Part shown: in pieces, positions 1 through 11,636 of the stretch
Layout of the letters: each line of letters begins with the position of its first letter
How positions within the stretch are numbered: the stretch's first letter is position 1
NCBI RefSeq assembly: GCF_902506145.1
Contig: NZ_LR733520.1
Span: forward strand, 2,939,044 to 3,003,043
Length of the DNA: 64,000 nucleotides
DNA from: Burkholderia sp. 8Y
GTDB lineage: Bacteria; Pseudomonadota; Gammaproteobacteria; Burkholderiales; Burkholderiaceae
Direction: 5' to 3'
Position numbers and translations under genes: made by a program
Notes under the pieces: model-generated
The model's input: only the letters and a program-made list of their open reading frames with translations
What the model was told of the DNA's origin: nothing
Databases searched by the model: none

Positions 1-327
1 GCCGCCCACTTCGATCGCCCGTTGCAGCAGCAGTTGCAGCACGATGGGCCCGCCGTGGCCCTGCAACTCCAGCACGTGTTCGCCCGTGTATGAGTGCGGC
101 GCGGGAAAGTACAGCGCGATGCCGCGATCGAGCGCCTCGCCGTTGGCGTCGACGAACGGCACGTAGCTGGCGTGGCGAGGCGCGAGCGGCTGGCCGCATA
201 GCGCGCGCATCGCCTGCTGAGCGGCTGCCTCGCCCGCGCGACCGAACGAAAGCCGCACGACGCCGATGCCGCCGCGCCCCGGCGCGGTAGCGATTGCGAC
301 GATCGGATCGGTGTCATTGGTCAGCAT
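1..327 (-). CDS. mnmE: tRNA uridine-5-carboxymethylaminomethyl(34) GTPase MnmE, N-terminal part
   Basis: Reading leftward from the ATG at 327, the protein begins [19 protein letters not shown] and continues in frame to the window edge, giving 109 residues. This matches the N-terminal tetrahydrofolate-binding domain of MnmE; the [13 protein letters not shown]-like segment and the YTGEDVVELQGHGG-like segment (here [14 protein letters not shown]) are family hallmarks. MnmE works with MnmG to modify U34 of several tRNAs. The GTPase domain and the C-terminal cysteine lie outside the window. In related genomes mnmE usually sits directly downstream of yidC. Here two extra rightward genes separate them. 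The gene is truncated only by the window boundary. Confidence 0.95.
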   Translation of the reverse strand, partial: MLTNDTDPIVAIATAPGRGGIGVVRLSFGRAGEAAAQQAMRALCGQPLAPRHASYVPFVDANGEALDRGIALYFPAPHSYTGEHVLELQGHGGPIVLQLLLQRAIEVGG

Positions 328-627
328 GGCGGGGGTCGGGGCGGTGGCGTCGGGGAGCCGGCATTGTATCGCGCGTGTTCTCGCAGCATCCGTTAGGATG
401 ATTCTTGCATTATCTTAAACAAGATACGATTGCGGTTCGGGCTTTGCGGGCGCGGGACGCGCGCCGAGTTGTCACCGGTGCAGACGCGATACGCATTCTT
501 GCGTTCATCTCGTTGTCTTTCGGCAAGCAATTGGCTTGCTTGAACAAGTTAAACGTCGCCAGCGGCGCGCCAGATCTAGCGCGACCGGTTGACTTCCAGG
601 CAGCGATTCCCTTGCACAATCCGATGC
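328..627. other. Intergenic region upstream of mnmE and the HTH gene
   Basis: This 300-base stretch separates two divergent genes and so should hold promoters for both. It has a short inverted repeat (TATCTT, four-base loop, AAGATA) near 409-424. No tRNA, terminator or repeat array was seen. No promoter hexamer pair was convincing enough to place. Confidence 0.5.
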
Positions 628-1044
628 ATGCCAACACAGCAAGAGAAGGCCGATTTCTCAGAACGGCTCAAATTTTCCATGGCGCGTGCCCCGGAACGGA
701 TGCGAGGCGCGACCGATCTCGCGAACAAGTTCAATCTGCGCTATCGCGGCGAGCCGGTATCTCCGCAGACTGCGCACAAGTGGCTCACAGGACGCTCGAT
801 CCCCACAACCGACAAGCTTCAGACGCTCGCCGAGTGGCTGAAAGTCGATCTTCACTGGCTGCATTATGGACCGCCGCCGAGCGGCAGCACGCAGACCACG
901 CCGAAACCGCTCGCACGCGACGAAAAGTATCCGGCATCGGAGGACACGCTCGAACTTGCGTCGAAGATCGAGGCGCTTTCGCCGCATCATCGGTATTTGC
1001 TCGAGGAGCTCATCGACCAGTTCTATGGGGCGATGAAGCGGTAG
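628..1044 (+). CDS. Helix-turn-helix transcriptional regulator, phage-repressor-like
   Basis: A 138-residue protein beginning MPTQQEKADFSERLKFSM. I chose this ATG over an upstream one at 589 because the first 13 residues of the longer form have no regulator character. Residues about 35-75 read as an XRE-type helix-turn-helix: VSPQTAHKWLTGRSIPTTDK followed by a helix ending in VDLHWLHYG. That arrangement is typical of small Burkholderia and phage Cro/CI-like regulators. The C-terminal third (EDTLELASKIEALSPHHRY) is helical and could support dimerisation. It lies between mnmE and yidC, normally adjacent genes, next to another gene with an HTH-like segment. Its targets are unknown, and autoregulation is only a guess. 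Confidence 0.7.
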   Translation: MPTQQEKADFSERLKFSMARAPERMRGATDLANKFNLRYRGEPVSPQTAHKWLTGRSIPTTDKLQTLAEWLKVDLHWLHYGPPPSGSTQTTPKPLARDEKYPASEDTLELASKIEALSPHHRYLLEELIDQFYGAMKR

Positions 1045-1225
1045 GCCCGCACGCTGCAACCAAATTTTTCGATTTGGCTCGCGGGATGTATCTTGCGCCG
1101 TTGAAGAACAGGAAGGCTTGCGCTGCAAGGACTTCCGGCCGGTCCGACTGCGAACGCAGATTCGAATTTGAAGCCGCAAGTTCGAACGCGGAAACGCGGA
1201 CCGGAATGTTTACGACACTATCTGC

Positions 1226-1720
1226 ATGGCGACCAATCGTACAAAACAAGCTTTCGCACGAGGATTATGGCTGCTGGTCGCAGATGTGGCCGACACCATC
1301 CAGCGCGACGTGCCCTATTACAAACAGAACCTCTTCCGCGTCGGACATCCGGATGACCTCGTTTGCGCATTGGAGCATGCGGACCCGCAGGCGAGCGTAA
1401 CCCCTACGACCGTGAAGAATTGGTTCGATGCCAAGACGATGCCGCGAGGAAGGAATCGAAGATCGTTGACCATGCTTTTCGGCCACCGGGGGAAGATGCT
1501 GCTGGACGGCGAAGACATAAAGCCCTACGTCTCGGCCCGGCCGGAGGCGGCCGAAACCTTACCGGCGTTCCGGGGCTATGAGCAGGAGGACGCCTTTCGT
1601 CGGGATATTCGTGAGGCAACGGCAGCCGCGCACCTCGTTCTGGCCAAGCTACGCAGGCTAGATGAACGACTCAGTGACCGTCTTTCTGGCAACGCATCGC
1701 AGCGTAACAACGAGTCGTAA
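1226..1720 (+). CDS. Hypothetical protein with HTH-like segment
   Basis: A 164-residue frame beginning MATNRTKQAFARGLWLLVAD. No family is recognised with certainty. Residues about 57-75 (SVTPTTVKNWFDAKTMPRGR) resemble the recognition part of a helix-turn-helix and echo the VSPQTAHKWLTGRSIP segment of the gene 182 bases upstream. The pair may therefore be related regulators from one acquired cassette. The C-terminus is charged and helical (DIREATAAAHLVLAKLRRLDERL). It runs toward yidC and ends about 70 bases before the yidC terminator. Codon use looks native. Whether it is expressed is unknown. Confidence 0.5.
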   Translation: MATNRTKQAFARGLWLLVADVADTIQRDVPYYKQNLFRVGHPDDLVCALEHADPQASVTPTTVKNWFDAKTMPRGRNRRSLTMLFGHRGKMLLDGEDIKPYVSARPEAAETLPAFRGYEQEDAFRRDIREATAAAHLVLAKLRRLDERLSDRLSGNASQRNNES

Positions 1721-1784
1721 AAGACGCGGTGCGGTAAGCGACCTGTCGCATCTGCAGGCGCAGTGCGCTCATGCTCATCGCGCA

Positions 1785-1813
1785 CAACAAAACGCCCGGC
1801 AAAGCCGGGCGTT
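1785..1813 (-). terminator. Intrinsic terminator of the yidC operon
   Basis: A perfect 10-bp stem (AACGCCCGGC / GCCGGGCGTT) with a three-base loop lies at 1791-1813. Read leftward it is followed by a T-rich tract (TTTTGTTG). It sits about 30 bases past the yidC stop, as expected for the end of rpmH-rnpA-yidD-yidC. Confidence 0.85.
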
Positions 1814-1842
1814 CCCACATTCAAACCAGCGGACCTAAAACC

Positions 1843-3510
1843 TCAAGCCACCTTCTTCTTCCGCTGTCCCATCATGCGCGTGATGTAGTACTGCTGCGCG
1901 ATCGACAGCACGTTGTTCACCACGTAATACAGCACAAGGCCCGCCGGGAAGAAGAAGAACATAACCGAGAACGCAATCGGCATGAACATCATCATCTTGG
2001 CTTGCACGGGGTCCGGCGGCGTCGGGTTCAGCTTCGTTTGAAGGAACATCGACACGGCCATCAACACCGGCAGGATGAAATACGGGTCTTGCTGCGACAG
2101 ATCGTGAATCCAGCCGATCCACGGCGCGCCGCGCATTTCCACCGACGACAGCAGCACCCAGTACAGCGAGATGAACACCGGAATCTGGATCACGACCGGC
2201 AGACAGCCGCCGAACGGATTCACCTTCTCGGTCTTGTACAACTCCATCAACTGCGCGTTCATCTTCTGCGGATCGCTCTTGAAGCGTTCGCGAATCTGCT
2301 GCATGCGCGGCGTGATTTCCTTCATGCGCGCCATCGACTTGTAGCTCGCCGCCGACAGCGGGAAGAACACGGCCTTGATGAGCAGCGTCAGCAGCACGAT
2401 CGCCCAGCCCCAGTTGCCGACGAAACCGTGAATCTTTTCGAGCAGCCAGAAGAGCGGCTTGGCGATGATCGTCACCATGCCGTAGTCCTTCACCAGCTCC
2501 AGACCCGGCGCGATGCCTTCCAGCATGCGCTCTTCTTCCGGACCGGCGAAAAGACGCGCATCGACCGTCACGCTTTGCCCCGGCGCGATGGTCTGCACCG
2601 GCTGCTGCACGCCGACGCGGTACAGGTTCGGATCGATCTTCTGCACGTAGATATCGCGCTGCGCGCCTTCCTTCGGAATCCACGCGGACGCAAAGTAGTG
2701 CTGCACCATCGCGATCCAGCCATTGTTCGCGGACGACTCGAACGTGGCCTTGTTCTTGTCGATGTCGCTGAAATCGATCTTCTGGAAGTGCTTCTGATTC
2801 GTGTAGACCGCCGGCCCGATGAACGTGTGCGAGAAGCGCGGCGTCTCCACCGGCGTGTTGTCGCGCACGAGTTCCATGTAGAGCTTCGGCGTGACCGGCG
2901 CGCTGCCGACGTTCTCGATCTTCGTATCGACGTTGATCACATAGCTGCCGCGCGTGAAGGTGTACGTTTTCACGACCTTCACGCCGCCCTTCACTGGCGA
3001 TTCGAACGCGAGCGTCAGCGTCTTCGCGTCGCCCGACAGCGACGTCTGGCCCGGCACTGCCGTGAAGACGTCGTTGTGATTCGGGAAGTCGCCGCCGAGC
3101 AGGCCCGTGCGCGCGAGGTACGTGTGGTTCGCGGTGTGGTCGAAGAGCGTGATGTACAGGTCCGGCTGCTTGCCGTCGCCTTCTTTCAGCAGCGAGAGCT
3201 TCGAGAGCGTGCCGCCGCGCGTGTCGATTTCACCCGAATACACGTCCGTCGTGAACTTGACGAGCTGCGAAGCCGCCGTGGCGGGCGGCGTCGAGGTGCC
3301 CGGCGCGGCGCCGGCCGGCGCGTTCGTCAGTTCCGATGGCTGCGCGCCCGGCGCGGCCGAGCCCGGTGCCGGGTTGCTGGCGGTCTTGGCCGGCTGCGTC
3401 GCGCTCGGGAAGAACATCGACGGGCGCCCATGGTCGCGCTGCCAGTTGTCGAACAGCATGACAACTGACACGAAGAAGATGACCCATAGGACGGTGCGTT
3501 TGATATCCAT
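1843..3510 (-). CDS. yidC: Membrane protein insertase YidC
   Basis: A 555-residue protein of the Oxa1/YidC family, which inserts and folds inner-membrane proteins alone or with SecYEG. It begins [19 protein letters not shown], an N-terminal membrane anchor. A Pro/Ala-rich linker follows (residues about 30-85), then the large periplasmic beta-domain (about 90-340) and the conserved C-terminal insertase core. The core shows the signature region [20 protein letters not shown] and ends with the basic tail [10 protein letters not shown]. Length fits Gram-negative YidC. It is the last gene of the leftward rpmH-rnpA-yidD-yidC cluster, 8 bases after yidD, and is followed by an intrinsic terminator. 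Confidence 0.98.
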   Translation of the reverse strand: MDIKRTVLWVIFFVSVVMLFDNWQRDHGRPSMFFPSATQPAKTASNPAPGSAAPGAQPSELTNAPAGAAPGTSTPPATAASQLVKFTTDVYSGEIDTRGGTLSKLSLLKEGDGKQPDLYITLFDHTANHTYLARTGLLGGDFPNHNDVFTAVPGQTSLSGDAKTLTLAFESPVKGGVKVVKTYTFTRGSYVINVDTKIENVGSAPVTPKLYMELVRDNTPVETPRFSHTFIGPAVYTNQKHFQKIDFSDIDKNKATFESSANNGWIAMVQHYFASAWIPKEGAQRDIYVQKIDPNLYRVGVQQPVQTIAPGQSVTVDARLFAGPEEERMLEGIAPGLELVKDYGMVTIIAKPLFWLLEKIHGFVGNWGWAIVLLTLLIKAVFFPLSAASYKSMARMKEITPRMQQIRERFKSDPQKMNAQLMELYKTEKVNPFGGCLPVVIQIPVFISLYWVLLSSVEMRGAPWIGWIHDLSQQDPYFILPVLMAVSMFLQTKLNPTPPDPVQAKMMMFMPIAFSVMFFFFPAGLVLYYVVNNVLSIAQQYYITRMMGQRKKKVA

Positions 3511-3518
3511 GCGTTGTC

Positions 3519-3848
3519 TCAGTGTCGATCGGTAAGCGCGTTTGCGCCGTTTAGTGGTGAATGCTTTTCTGGGGCGGAACCTGCAGCCGGGCTACCAACC
3601 TGCGTGGACGCGGATCGAGAACCGGAGGCTTGGGACGGTGTCGGAACGAGATCGACGCCGCCCGCCGAAAAGGGATGGCAGCGGCAAAGCCGTTTTGCGG
3701 CGAGATACGTGCCATGCGCGGCGCCATGATACTGGATTGCCTCGCGCGCGTAGTCGGAACAGGAAGGGTAAAAGCGGCACCGGTTGCCGAGCAGCGGGCT
3801 GATGGCAAGCTTGTAGAAGCGCAACAACGCGATGAGTGCCGTTTGCAT
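3519..3848 (-). CDS. yidD: Membrane protein insertion efficiency factor YidD
   Basis: A small protein of about 109 residues starting [20 protein letters not shown]. The family core [17 protein letters not shown] and the later CRCHPF motif are both present, with their conserved cysteines. YidD is a small amphipathic protein that helps YidC-dependent insertion. An in-frame GTG at 3887 would add 13 residues; I prefer the internal ATG because known YidD proteins start close to the hydrophobic LRFYK segment. The C-terminal 40 residues (from about PTPSQASGS) are low-complexity and probably disordered. It sits between rnpA and yidC in the conserved order. Confidence 0.92.
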   Translation of the reverse strand: MQTALIALLRFYKLAISPLLGNRCRFYPSCSDYAREAIQYHGAAHGTYLAAKRLCRCHPFSAGGVDLVPTPSQASGSRSASTQVGSPAAGSAPEKHSPLNGANALTDRH

Positions 3849-3905
3849 AAGCTTCGCGCTGCGCGCCCGGTCTGCCGTGAGAGACACACCGACGCGGCCC
3901 GCGCT

Positions 3906-4463
3906 TCATGACCCGGAAGGGCCGGATGAATCGTCGACGGCGGGCGCGGAAGGCGGCGCCGCCACGGGTTCGGCCGCGCGGCGCGCTGCTTCGCGCACGG
4001 CACGGTCGAAGAGTACTTCCAGTTCGCCGCTGTACAACGCGCCGAGCGGCGGCGAACTGGCGCTCGGCATCGTCTTGCGGTCGATTTTCGCGTGCAGCCG
4101 CACGAGGATGTCGAATCCGCGCAACTGCTCGCGACGCAGCCGAAACGCCTCGCGCGCAAGCCGCTTGATCAGATTACGCGTGACCGCCCGCGGCGCCTGC
4201 TTCTTGCCGATCACGAGCCCGAGCCGTGCTTCGTTGCCCGTCGGCTTGCCGTACAGCACGAAGTGCGGCGAACGCCGCCAGGGGCGCAAACGAAAAACGG
4301 ATGAGAACTCATCCGTTTTCAGCAGCCTTGCGGCCTTGGGGAACGCGGCCGACGCCGGCAATTCGACGATGTCCTGTTTCAAGACTTCTGTGCGGCGCTC
4401 GGCAAGCGGCTCGCCACCCTCTAATGCGCCCGGTTCCGAACGCGACGCGGCTGCGAGCAGCAC
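3906..4463 (-). CDS. rnpA: Ribonuclease P protein component RnpA
   Basis: The protein subunit of RNase P, which assists the RNA subunit in maturing tRNA 5' ends. The family core is clear: [20 protein letters not shown] at the N-terminus and the basic signature [19 protein letters not shown] in the middle. The longest frame starts with GTG at 4463 and gives 185 residues. Family members usually begin just before FPKAARL, so a TTG at 4382 is a plausible true start, giving about 158 residues. The C-terminal tail after about residue 165 is Ala/Pro/Ser-rich. The gene follows rpmH by 10 bases, as in most bacteria. Confidence 0.95.
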   Translation of the reverse strand: MLLAAASRSEPGALEGGEPLAERRTEVLKQDIVELPASAAFPKAARLLKTDEFSSVFRLRPWRRSPHFVLYGKPTGNEARLGLVIGKKQAPRAVTRNLIKRLAREAFRLRREQLRGFDILVRLHAKIDRKTMPSASSPPLGALYSGELEVLFDRAVREAARRAAEPVAAPPSAPAVDDSSGPSGS

Positions 4464-4473
4464 CGGGCTTGTC

Positions 4474-4608
4474 TTAGATAGCCAGGCGCTTGCGGCCCTT
4501 CGCGCGGCGAGCGTTGATGACCTTGCGGCCGCCGGCGGTCTTCATGCGAACGCGGAAGCCATGGGTGCGCTTGCGGCGGGTCACGGAAGGTTGGTAAGTA
4601 CGTTTCAT
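4474..4608 (-). CDS. rpmH: 50S ribosomal protein L34
   Basis: A 44-codon gene read leftward from the ATG at 4608 to TAA at 4474-4476. The product begins [20 protein letters not shown] and ends with RKRLAI, a textbook L34. It is the first gene of the rpmH-rnpA-yidD-yidC cluster and lies on the opposite strand to dnaA, the classic origin-proximal arrangement. The gene is too short for a typical ORF length cut-off but is unambiguous from the sequence. Confidence 0.98.
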
Positions 4609-4712
4609 GGTGCTCTCACTTGAGTTGATAGACCGCGCGGGCTTGGCTCCAGTGTGGTCACTGCAAGCACGATGGCCGGAGGTTCAGGAATTCTGTTTTC
4701 GCGGAACCCGCT

Positions 4713-4741
4713 ATTTAAACCGTTTTCCTATTGACCGTCAA
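4713..4741 (-). promoter_or_regulatory. Candidate sigma-70 promoter for rpmH operon
   Basis: Read leftward, TTGACG (4741-4736) is followed after exactly 17 bases by TTAAAT (4718-4713). This gives 5/6 and 4/6 matches to the sigma-70 consensus at ideal spacing. The predicted start leaves a leader of about 100 bases before rpmH. The -35 falls inside the palindrome at 4728-4744. Confidence 0.55.
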
Positions 4742-4744
4742 TAG
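4728..4744. repeat. 17-bp palindrome over the rpmH -35 region
   Basis: CTATTGAC-C-GTCAATAG is a perfect inverted repeat with 8-base arms around one central base. It covers the candidate rpmH -35 hexamer, which is where a repressor operator would sit. No T-tract follows on either strand, so it is not a terminator. Confidence 0.6.
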
Positions 4745-4807
4745 TTTAGCGTCCCGCGACGGTGAAACCCGCGTCTTTCGGCCGCCGATGGAGCGGTGAT
4801 TTGACCC

Positions 4808-4816
4808 TGTGGATAA
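4808..4816 (-). promoter_or_regulatory. DnaA box
   Basis: TGTGGATAA on the plus strand is TTATCCACA on the minus strand, an exact match to the high-affinity DnaA box. It lies 217 bases upstream of dnaA, consistent with dnaA autoregulation and possibly with origin function. No second exact box was found in the neighbouring intergenic regions. Confidence 0.85.
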
Positions 4817-5032
4817 CTCGCGCGCCGCGAAGGTTTGGCGTTAGAATCTCGCCTTACTCCCAAATATCCGCCCGCTGCTTCGGCCCGCCGTTCGCCCGCA
4901 AATCCTTGCGGCGTAAGCCTCCGGAGCATACCTGCTTGGCCGTGCCGGGACTTGCCGACCCATCGGACGTAATCGGACGCGGGCGGCAAGCATGGCCGCA
5001 GGTGCGCGCAGCAACCATAACGACCGCACTCG

Positions 5033-6601
5033 ATGAACGATTTCTGGGAACACTGTTCCGCACTGCTGGAGCGCGAGCTCACGCCTCAGCAGTACGTCAC
5101 GTGGATCAAGCCGCTGACCCCGGTCGACTTCGATGCCGACGCGAGCACCCTGCGCATCGCCGCGCCGAACCGCTTCAAGCTCGACTGGGTGAAGAGCCAG
5201 TTCTCCGGACGCATCGCCGACGTGGCGCGCGAGTTCTTCAGCGCGTCCATCGACGTGCAATTCGTTCTCGATCCGAAAGCGACCGCCCGCAGCGCGGTCG
5301 GCGGCGCGCCGAACGCCGCGCCGCGAGCGAGCGTCACGCCGCCGCGTCCGCCCGCGCCGGCTGCGGCGCCGGCCGCGCCTTCGGTCGTCGCGCATGCAAA
5401 CGCGACCGCGCACGTCAACGCGCTCGCCGCCGAGGCGGCGCAGCAGGCGCAAGCCACGCATGAAGAACAGGTCGACCTCGACCTTCCGAGCCTCGACGCT
5501 AACGAAGCCGCCGCCGGCCGGCGCACGTGGCGGCCGGGCGGCGCGCCCTCGGCGGGCGGTGAAAACGATTCCGCCTACGAACGCTCGAAGCTCAACCCCG
5601 TGCTCACGTTCGACAACTTCGTGACCGGCAAGGCGAACCAGCTCGCGCGCGCGGCGGCCATTCAGGTCGCGGACAACCCGGGCATCTCGTACAACCCGCT
5701 CTTTCTATATGGCGGCGTGGGCCTCGGCAAGACGCACCTGATCCACGCCATCGGCAACCAACTGCTGATGGACAAGGCCGGCGCGCGCATCCGCTACATT
5801 CACGCGGAACAGTACGTGTCGGACGTGGTGAAGGCGTACCAGCGCAAGGCATTCGACGACTTCAAGCGTTACTACCACTCGCTCGACCTGCTGCTGATCG
5901 ACGATATTCAGTTCTTCTCGGGCAAGTCGCGCACACAGGAAGAGTTCTTCTACGCGTTCGAGGCGCTCGTCGCGAACAAGGCTCAGGTCATCATCACGAG
6001 CGACACGTATCCGAAGGAAATTTCCGGCATCGACGATCGCCTGATCTCGCGGTTCGACTCGGGGCTGACGGTCGCCATCGAGCCGCCGGAACTTGAAATG
6101 CGCGTCGCCATCTTGATGCGCAAGGCGATTTCCGAAGGCGTGAGCCTCTCGGAAGACGTGGCGTTCTTCGTTGCGAAGCACCTGCGTTCGAACGTGCGCG
6201 AACTGGAAGGCGCGCTGCGCAAGATTCTCGCGTACTCGAAGTTTCATGGCCGCGACATCACGATCGAGCTGACCAAAGAGGCGCTCAAAGACCTGTTGAC
6301 GGTGCAGAACCGGCAAATTTCGGTCGAGAACATTCAGAAGACGGTCGCGGATTTCTACAACATCAAGGTCGCCGACATGTATTCGAAAAAGCGGCCGGCC
6401 AACATCGCGCGTCCGCGTCAGATCGCCATGTATCTGGCGAAGGAACTGACGCAGAAAAGCCTGCCCGAAATCGGCGAACTGTTCGGCGGCCGCGACCACA
6501 CGACCGTGCTGCACGCGGTGCGCAAGATTGCCGCCGAGCGCGGCAACGACGCGCAGCTGAACCACGAACTCCACGTGCTGGAACAGACGCTCAAGGGCTG
6601 A
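5033..6601 (+). CDS. dnaA: Chromosomal replication initiator protein DnaA
   Basis: A 522-residue DnaA. Domain I begins [21 protein letters not shown] long Ala/Pro-rich domain II linker spans about residues 85-185. The AAA+ domain III has Walker [11 protein letters not shown] at about 227 and Walker [10 protein letters not shown]. Domain IV carries the DnaA-box binding signature [15 protein letters not shown] near 485. DnaA binds TTATCCACA sites and melts the origin. It is followed by dnaN and gyrB in the conserved order. The long linker makes it longer than E. coli DnaA, which is usual in this group. A DnaA box lies upstream. Confidence 0.99.
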   Translation: MNDFWEHCSALLERELTPQQYVTWIKPLTPVDFDADASTLRIAAPNRFKLDWVKSQFSGRIADVAREFFSASIDVQFVLDPKATARSAVGGAPNAAPRASVTPPRPPAPAAAPAAPSVVAHANATAHVNALAAEAAQQAQATHEEQVDLDLPSLDANEAAAGRRTWRPGGAPSAGGENDSAYERSKLNPVLTFDNFVTGKANQLARAAAIQVADNPGISYNPLFLYGGVGLGKTHLIHAIGNQLLMDKAGARIRYIHAEQYVSDVVKAYQRKAFDDFKRYYHSLDLLLIDDIQFFSGKSRTQEEFFYAFEALVANKAQVIITSDTYPKEISGIDDRLISRFDSGLTVAIEPPELEMRVAILMRKAISEGVSLSEDVAFFVAKHLRSNVRELEGALRKILAYSKFHGRDITIELTKEALKDLLTVQNRQISVENIQKTVADFYNIKVADMYSKKRPANIARPRQIAMYLAKELTQKSLPEIGELFGGRDHTTVLHAVRKIAAERGNDAQLNHELHVLEQTLKG

Positions 6602-6875
6602 CGAAGCCGCCGGGCGGCGCGCGGCGGCAGGCGTCGATTGTTGCGCGTGCGGGCCTGTTTATTGGCGAAAACGCCCCCAATTTCTGGGGAGCCGTGCTGT
6701 TTTCAGGCACAATACAGGTTTGCCGTCCGTTGGCCTGGACGGTTCTGGAGCGCAAGCTTTCGCGAGTGACCGGCGGGGGGCCGGCAACGCGTGTTACGAG
6801 GTTGTCCGGCGGGCGAACGGTGGCGCCACGGTGGCGAACCGCCCGGACAGGCCGTCACATCAATGAAGGAACTCT

Positions 6876-7979
6876 ATGCAACTGGTCAAGACCGAACGAG
6901 ATAATCTTCTAAGGCCGCTGCAAACCGTGAGCGGTATCGTAGAACGCCGCCATACGTTGCCTATCCTCGCCAATCTGCTTATCACCAAGAACGGCGCGGA
7001 CGTGTCGTTCCTTTCGACGGACCTCGAACTTCAGATCACCACGCGCGCCGATTTCGGCGTCGGCAGCGATCAGGTCGCCACCACCGTCGCCGCGCGCAAG
7101 CTGCTCGATATCCTGCGCGCCATGCCCGCCGGCGAAGTCGCGCTCGACCTCTCCGACAAGCGCCTTACCGTGCGCTCGGGCAAGAGCCGCTTCGCGCTGC
7201 AAACGCTCGCCGCGGACGAGTTCCCCACGGTCAACCAGGCTACTGACTTCGGCGCAAGCCTTTCAGTTCCGCAAAAGACGTTCCGCCAGCTGCTCGGCAT
7301 GGTGTATTTCGCGATGGCCCAGCAGGACATCCGCTACTACCTGAACGGCATGCTGCTCGTGGTGGACGGCGACCAGCTGATGGCGGTCGCCACCGACGGT
7401 CACCGCCTCGCGTTCTCGTCCATGAAGATCGAAGGCGCGTTTCCGCGTCAGGAAGTCATCATTCCGCGCAAGACCATTCTGGAACTGCAGCGCCTGCTGG
7501 AAGACATCGACGACACGCTGAAAATCGACATCGCCGCGACGCAGGTGAAGTTCACTTTTGGCCAGGTGGAACTGGTGTCGAAGCTGGTCGAGGGCAAGTT
7601 CCCCGACTTTCAGCGCGTGATTCCGAAGTCGCACAAGAACACGTTCGAGATCGGCCGTGAGGAATTGCAGCGTTCACTCCAGCGCGCGGCCATTCTGACT
7701 TCGGACAAGTTCAAGGGCGTGCGCTGCCTCGTCGAACCGGGCCAGCTCAAGATCATGTCGACGAACGCGGATCAGGAAGAAGCGCAGGAAGAACTCGAAA
7801 TCGCGTATCAGGGCGATACCGTCGATATCGGATTCAACGTCACGTATCTGCTCGACGTGCTCGCGAATCTGAAGGTCGACACGCTTCAGGTGGCGCTCGG
7901 CGACGCGAATTCGAGCGCGCTGATCACCATTCCTGAGAATGAGGAATTCAAATACGTGGTGATGCCGATGCGCATCTGA
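6876..7979 (+). CDS. dnaN: DNA polymerase III beta subunit (sliding clamp)
   Basis: A 367-residue sliding clamp beginning MQLVKTERDNLLRPLQTVSG, with the expected early motif RRHTLPILANLLI and C-terminus YVVMPMRI. It forms a dimeric ring around DNA and tethers polymerase III. The start is supported by AAGGA seven bases upstream of the ATG. A 274-base gap from dnaA contains a CCGTCC/GGACGG inverted repeat near 6724-6743 and may hold a separate promoter. A strong terminator follows the gene. Confidence 0.99.
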   Translation: MQLVKTERDNLLRPLQTVSGIVERRHTLPILANLLITKNGADVSFLSTDLELQITTRADFGVGSDQVATTVAARKLLDILRAMPAGEVALDLSDKRLTVRSGKSRFALQTLAADEFPTVNQATDFGASLSVPQKTFRQLLGMVYFAMAQQDIRYYLNGMLLVVDGDQLMAVATDGHRLAFSSMKIEGAFPRQEVIIPRKTILELQRLLEDIDDTLKIDIAATQVKFTFGQVELVSKLVEGKFPDFQRVIPKSHKNTFEIGREELQRSLQRAAILTSDKFKGVRCLVEPGQLKIMSTNADQEEAQEELEIAYQGDTVDIGFNVTYLLDVLANLKVDTLQVALGDANSSALITIPENEEFKYVVMPMRI

Positions 7980-8003
7980 CGCGTACGACACCGAAGACAC
8001 TCC

Positions 8004-8032
8004 AAGGGGCGGCTCGCCCCTTTGGCGTTTTT
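8004..8032 (+). terminator. Intrinsic terminator after dnaN
   Basis: An 8-bp stem AAGGGGCG / CGCCCCTT with a three-base loop (8004-8022) is followed by a short spacer and five T. It lies 25 bases past the dnaN stop, so gyrB is probably transcribed from its own promoter. Confidence 0.8.
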
Positions 8033-8044
8033 AAGGTGTTTTGA

Positions 8045-10585
<2,541 letters not shown>

Positions 10586-10638
10586 GGGGAGTTGCGCCGC
10601 CGCCGGCCCCTCTGCCGCCCGCTTCTGAAAAAAGCACC

Positions 10639-11535
10639 ATGCAGCGCGGTCACCCGCCCGACGTCCTTCAACGCTTCGAGGCGTTGAAAATCTGGCAACG
10701 CGGTGACGAGCGCGCGCCTCACAAGCCACTGCTCGTCTTGCTCGCGCTCGGCTTGTACAGCCGCGGAGTCCGCGAGGTTCCGTTCAACCAGTACGAAAGC
10801 AAGCTCAACGAACTCTTGCGCGAGTTCGGCCCGTGGCGGCGCACGCTGTATCCGGAAATGCCGTTTCTTCGTCTGCAAAGCGACGACGTCTGGCGAGTCG
10901 CGGCGCACGGCTCGGGCGGTCTGCTCGCGTCCAACGCTGCGTTGACCAAGACGCAGTTGCGCACCATCGACGCCACTGGCCGGTTTTCCGACGACGTCCA
11001 GCGCGCATTCGATCGCAACCCACAAGCCATCGATGCGGTCGCGCGCATGATGCTCGACGCGCATTTTCCGGACAGCATGCACGAGGACATTCTCGCCGCC
11101 GTAGGCCTGACGCTCGACGCGCCGCAGACCGGCAGAACCCGCCGCAGCCCCGACTTTCGCGACCACGTACTCAGGGCCTATCAGTACCGCTGCGCCCTGT
11201 GCAATCTCGACATGCGGATCGGCAATCGCACGATCGGGCTGGAAGCCGCGCATATCAAATGGTTCCAGTTCGACGGGCCGGATGTCGTCGAGAACGGCAT
11301 TGCGCTCTGCTGCCTGCATCACAAGCTCTTTGATATCGGCGCTTTCACGCTCGGCGACGAGCGGCGCGTGCTGGTGTCCGAAGAAGCGCACGGCACCGAC
11401 CAGTTCGACCACATCTTGCTGCGGCATCACGGCAATGCGCTGAACGCGCCCGTCAGAGCGGAACATCATCCGTCGAGCCGGTTTGTCGCGTGGCATCGCG
11501 CCGAGGTCTTTCGAGGCCGCCCGCGCCCGCTGTAA
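10639..11535 (+). CDS. HNH endonuclease, probable phosphorothioate-dependent (type IV) restriction enzyme
   Basis: A 298-residue protein from the ATG at 10639. An in-frame upstream start at 10582 overlaps gyrB and adds only a low-complexity leader. The N-terminal half opens with LQRFEALKIWQRGDERAPHK followed by PLLVLLALG. I recognise this as the start of the sulfur-binding domain of nucleases that cut phosphorothioated DNA (ScoMcrA, SprMcrA, EcoWI type). The C-terminal quarter is an HNH_2 nuclease: CALC, then GLEAAHIKWF, ENGIALCCLHHKLFD. Such enzymes exclude foreign DNA carrying Dnd modification. No dnd genes are present in the window, as expected for a modification-dependent enzyme. The family match is from memory and should be confirmed; HNH endonuclease is certain. 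Confidence 0.75.
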   Translation: MQRGHPPDVLQRFEALKIWQRGDERAPHKPLLVLLALGLYSRGVREVPFNQYESKLNELLREFGPWRRTLYPEMPFLRLQSDDVWRVAAHGSGGLLASNAALTKTQLRTIDATGRFSDDVQRAFDRNPQAIDAVARMMLDAHFPDSMHEDILAAVGLTLDAPQTGRTRRSPDFRDHVLRAYQYRCALCNLDMRIGNRTIGLEAAHIKWFQFDGPDVVENGIALCCLHHKLFDIGAFTLGDERRVLVSEEAHGTDQFDHILLRHHGNALNAPVRAEHHPSSRFVAWHRAEVFRGRPRPL

Positions 11536-11636
11536 TTCCGCCAAACGCCCGCCGCAACGCGCGTACACTTCGGCTTCGAGCCAAATCCATCTCGCGCGGG
11601 GCCACCCGCGCGGATCGCAAAAAAGAGAAATCCCCC

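Larger units (their letters stand above)
4609..5032. other. rpmH-dnaA divergent intergenic region, candidate origin or regulatory region
   Basis: This 424-base region separates divergent rpmH and dnaA. It contains a locally AT-rich patch (about 4690-4750), a 17-base perfect palindrome, an rpmH promoter candidate and one perfect DnaA box. Only a single exact box was found, so I cannot say whether this is the replication origin or just the dnaA control region. A TAGAAT hexamer at 4842-4847 could be a dnaA -10, but no good -35 precedes it. Confidence 0.5.

Noticed and set aside
4609-5032. Firm call of the replication origin
   Set aside because: Only one exact DnaA box was found. Without a skew plot or further boxes, the origin could be here or in a neighbouring gap.
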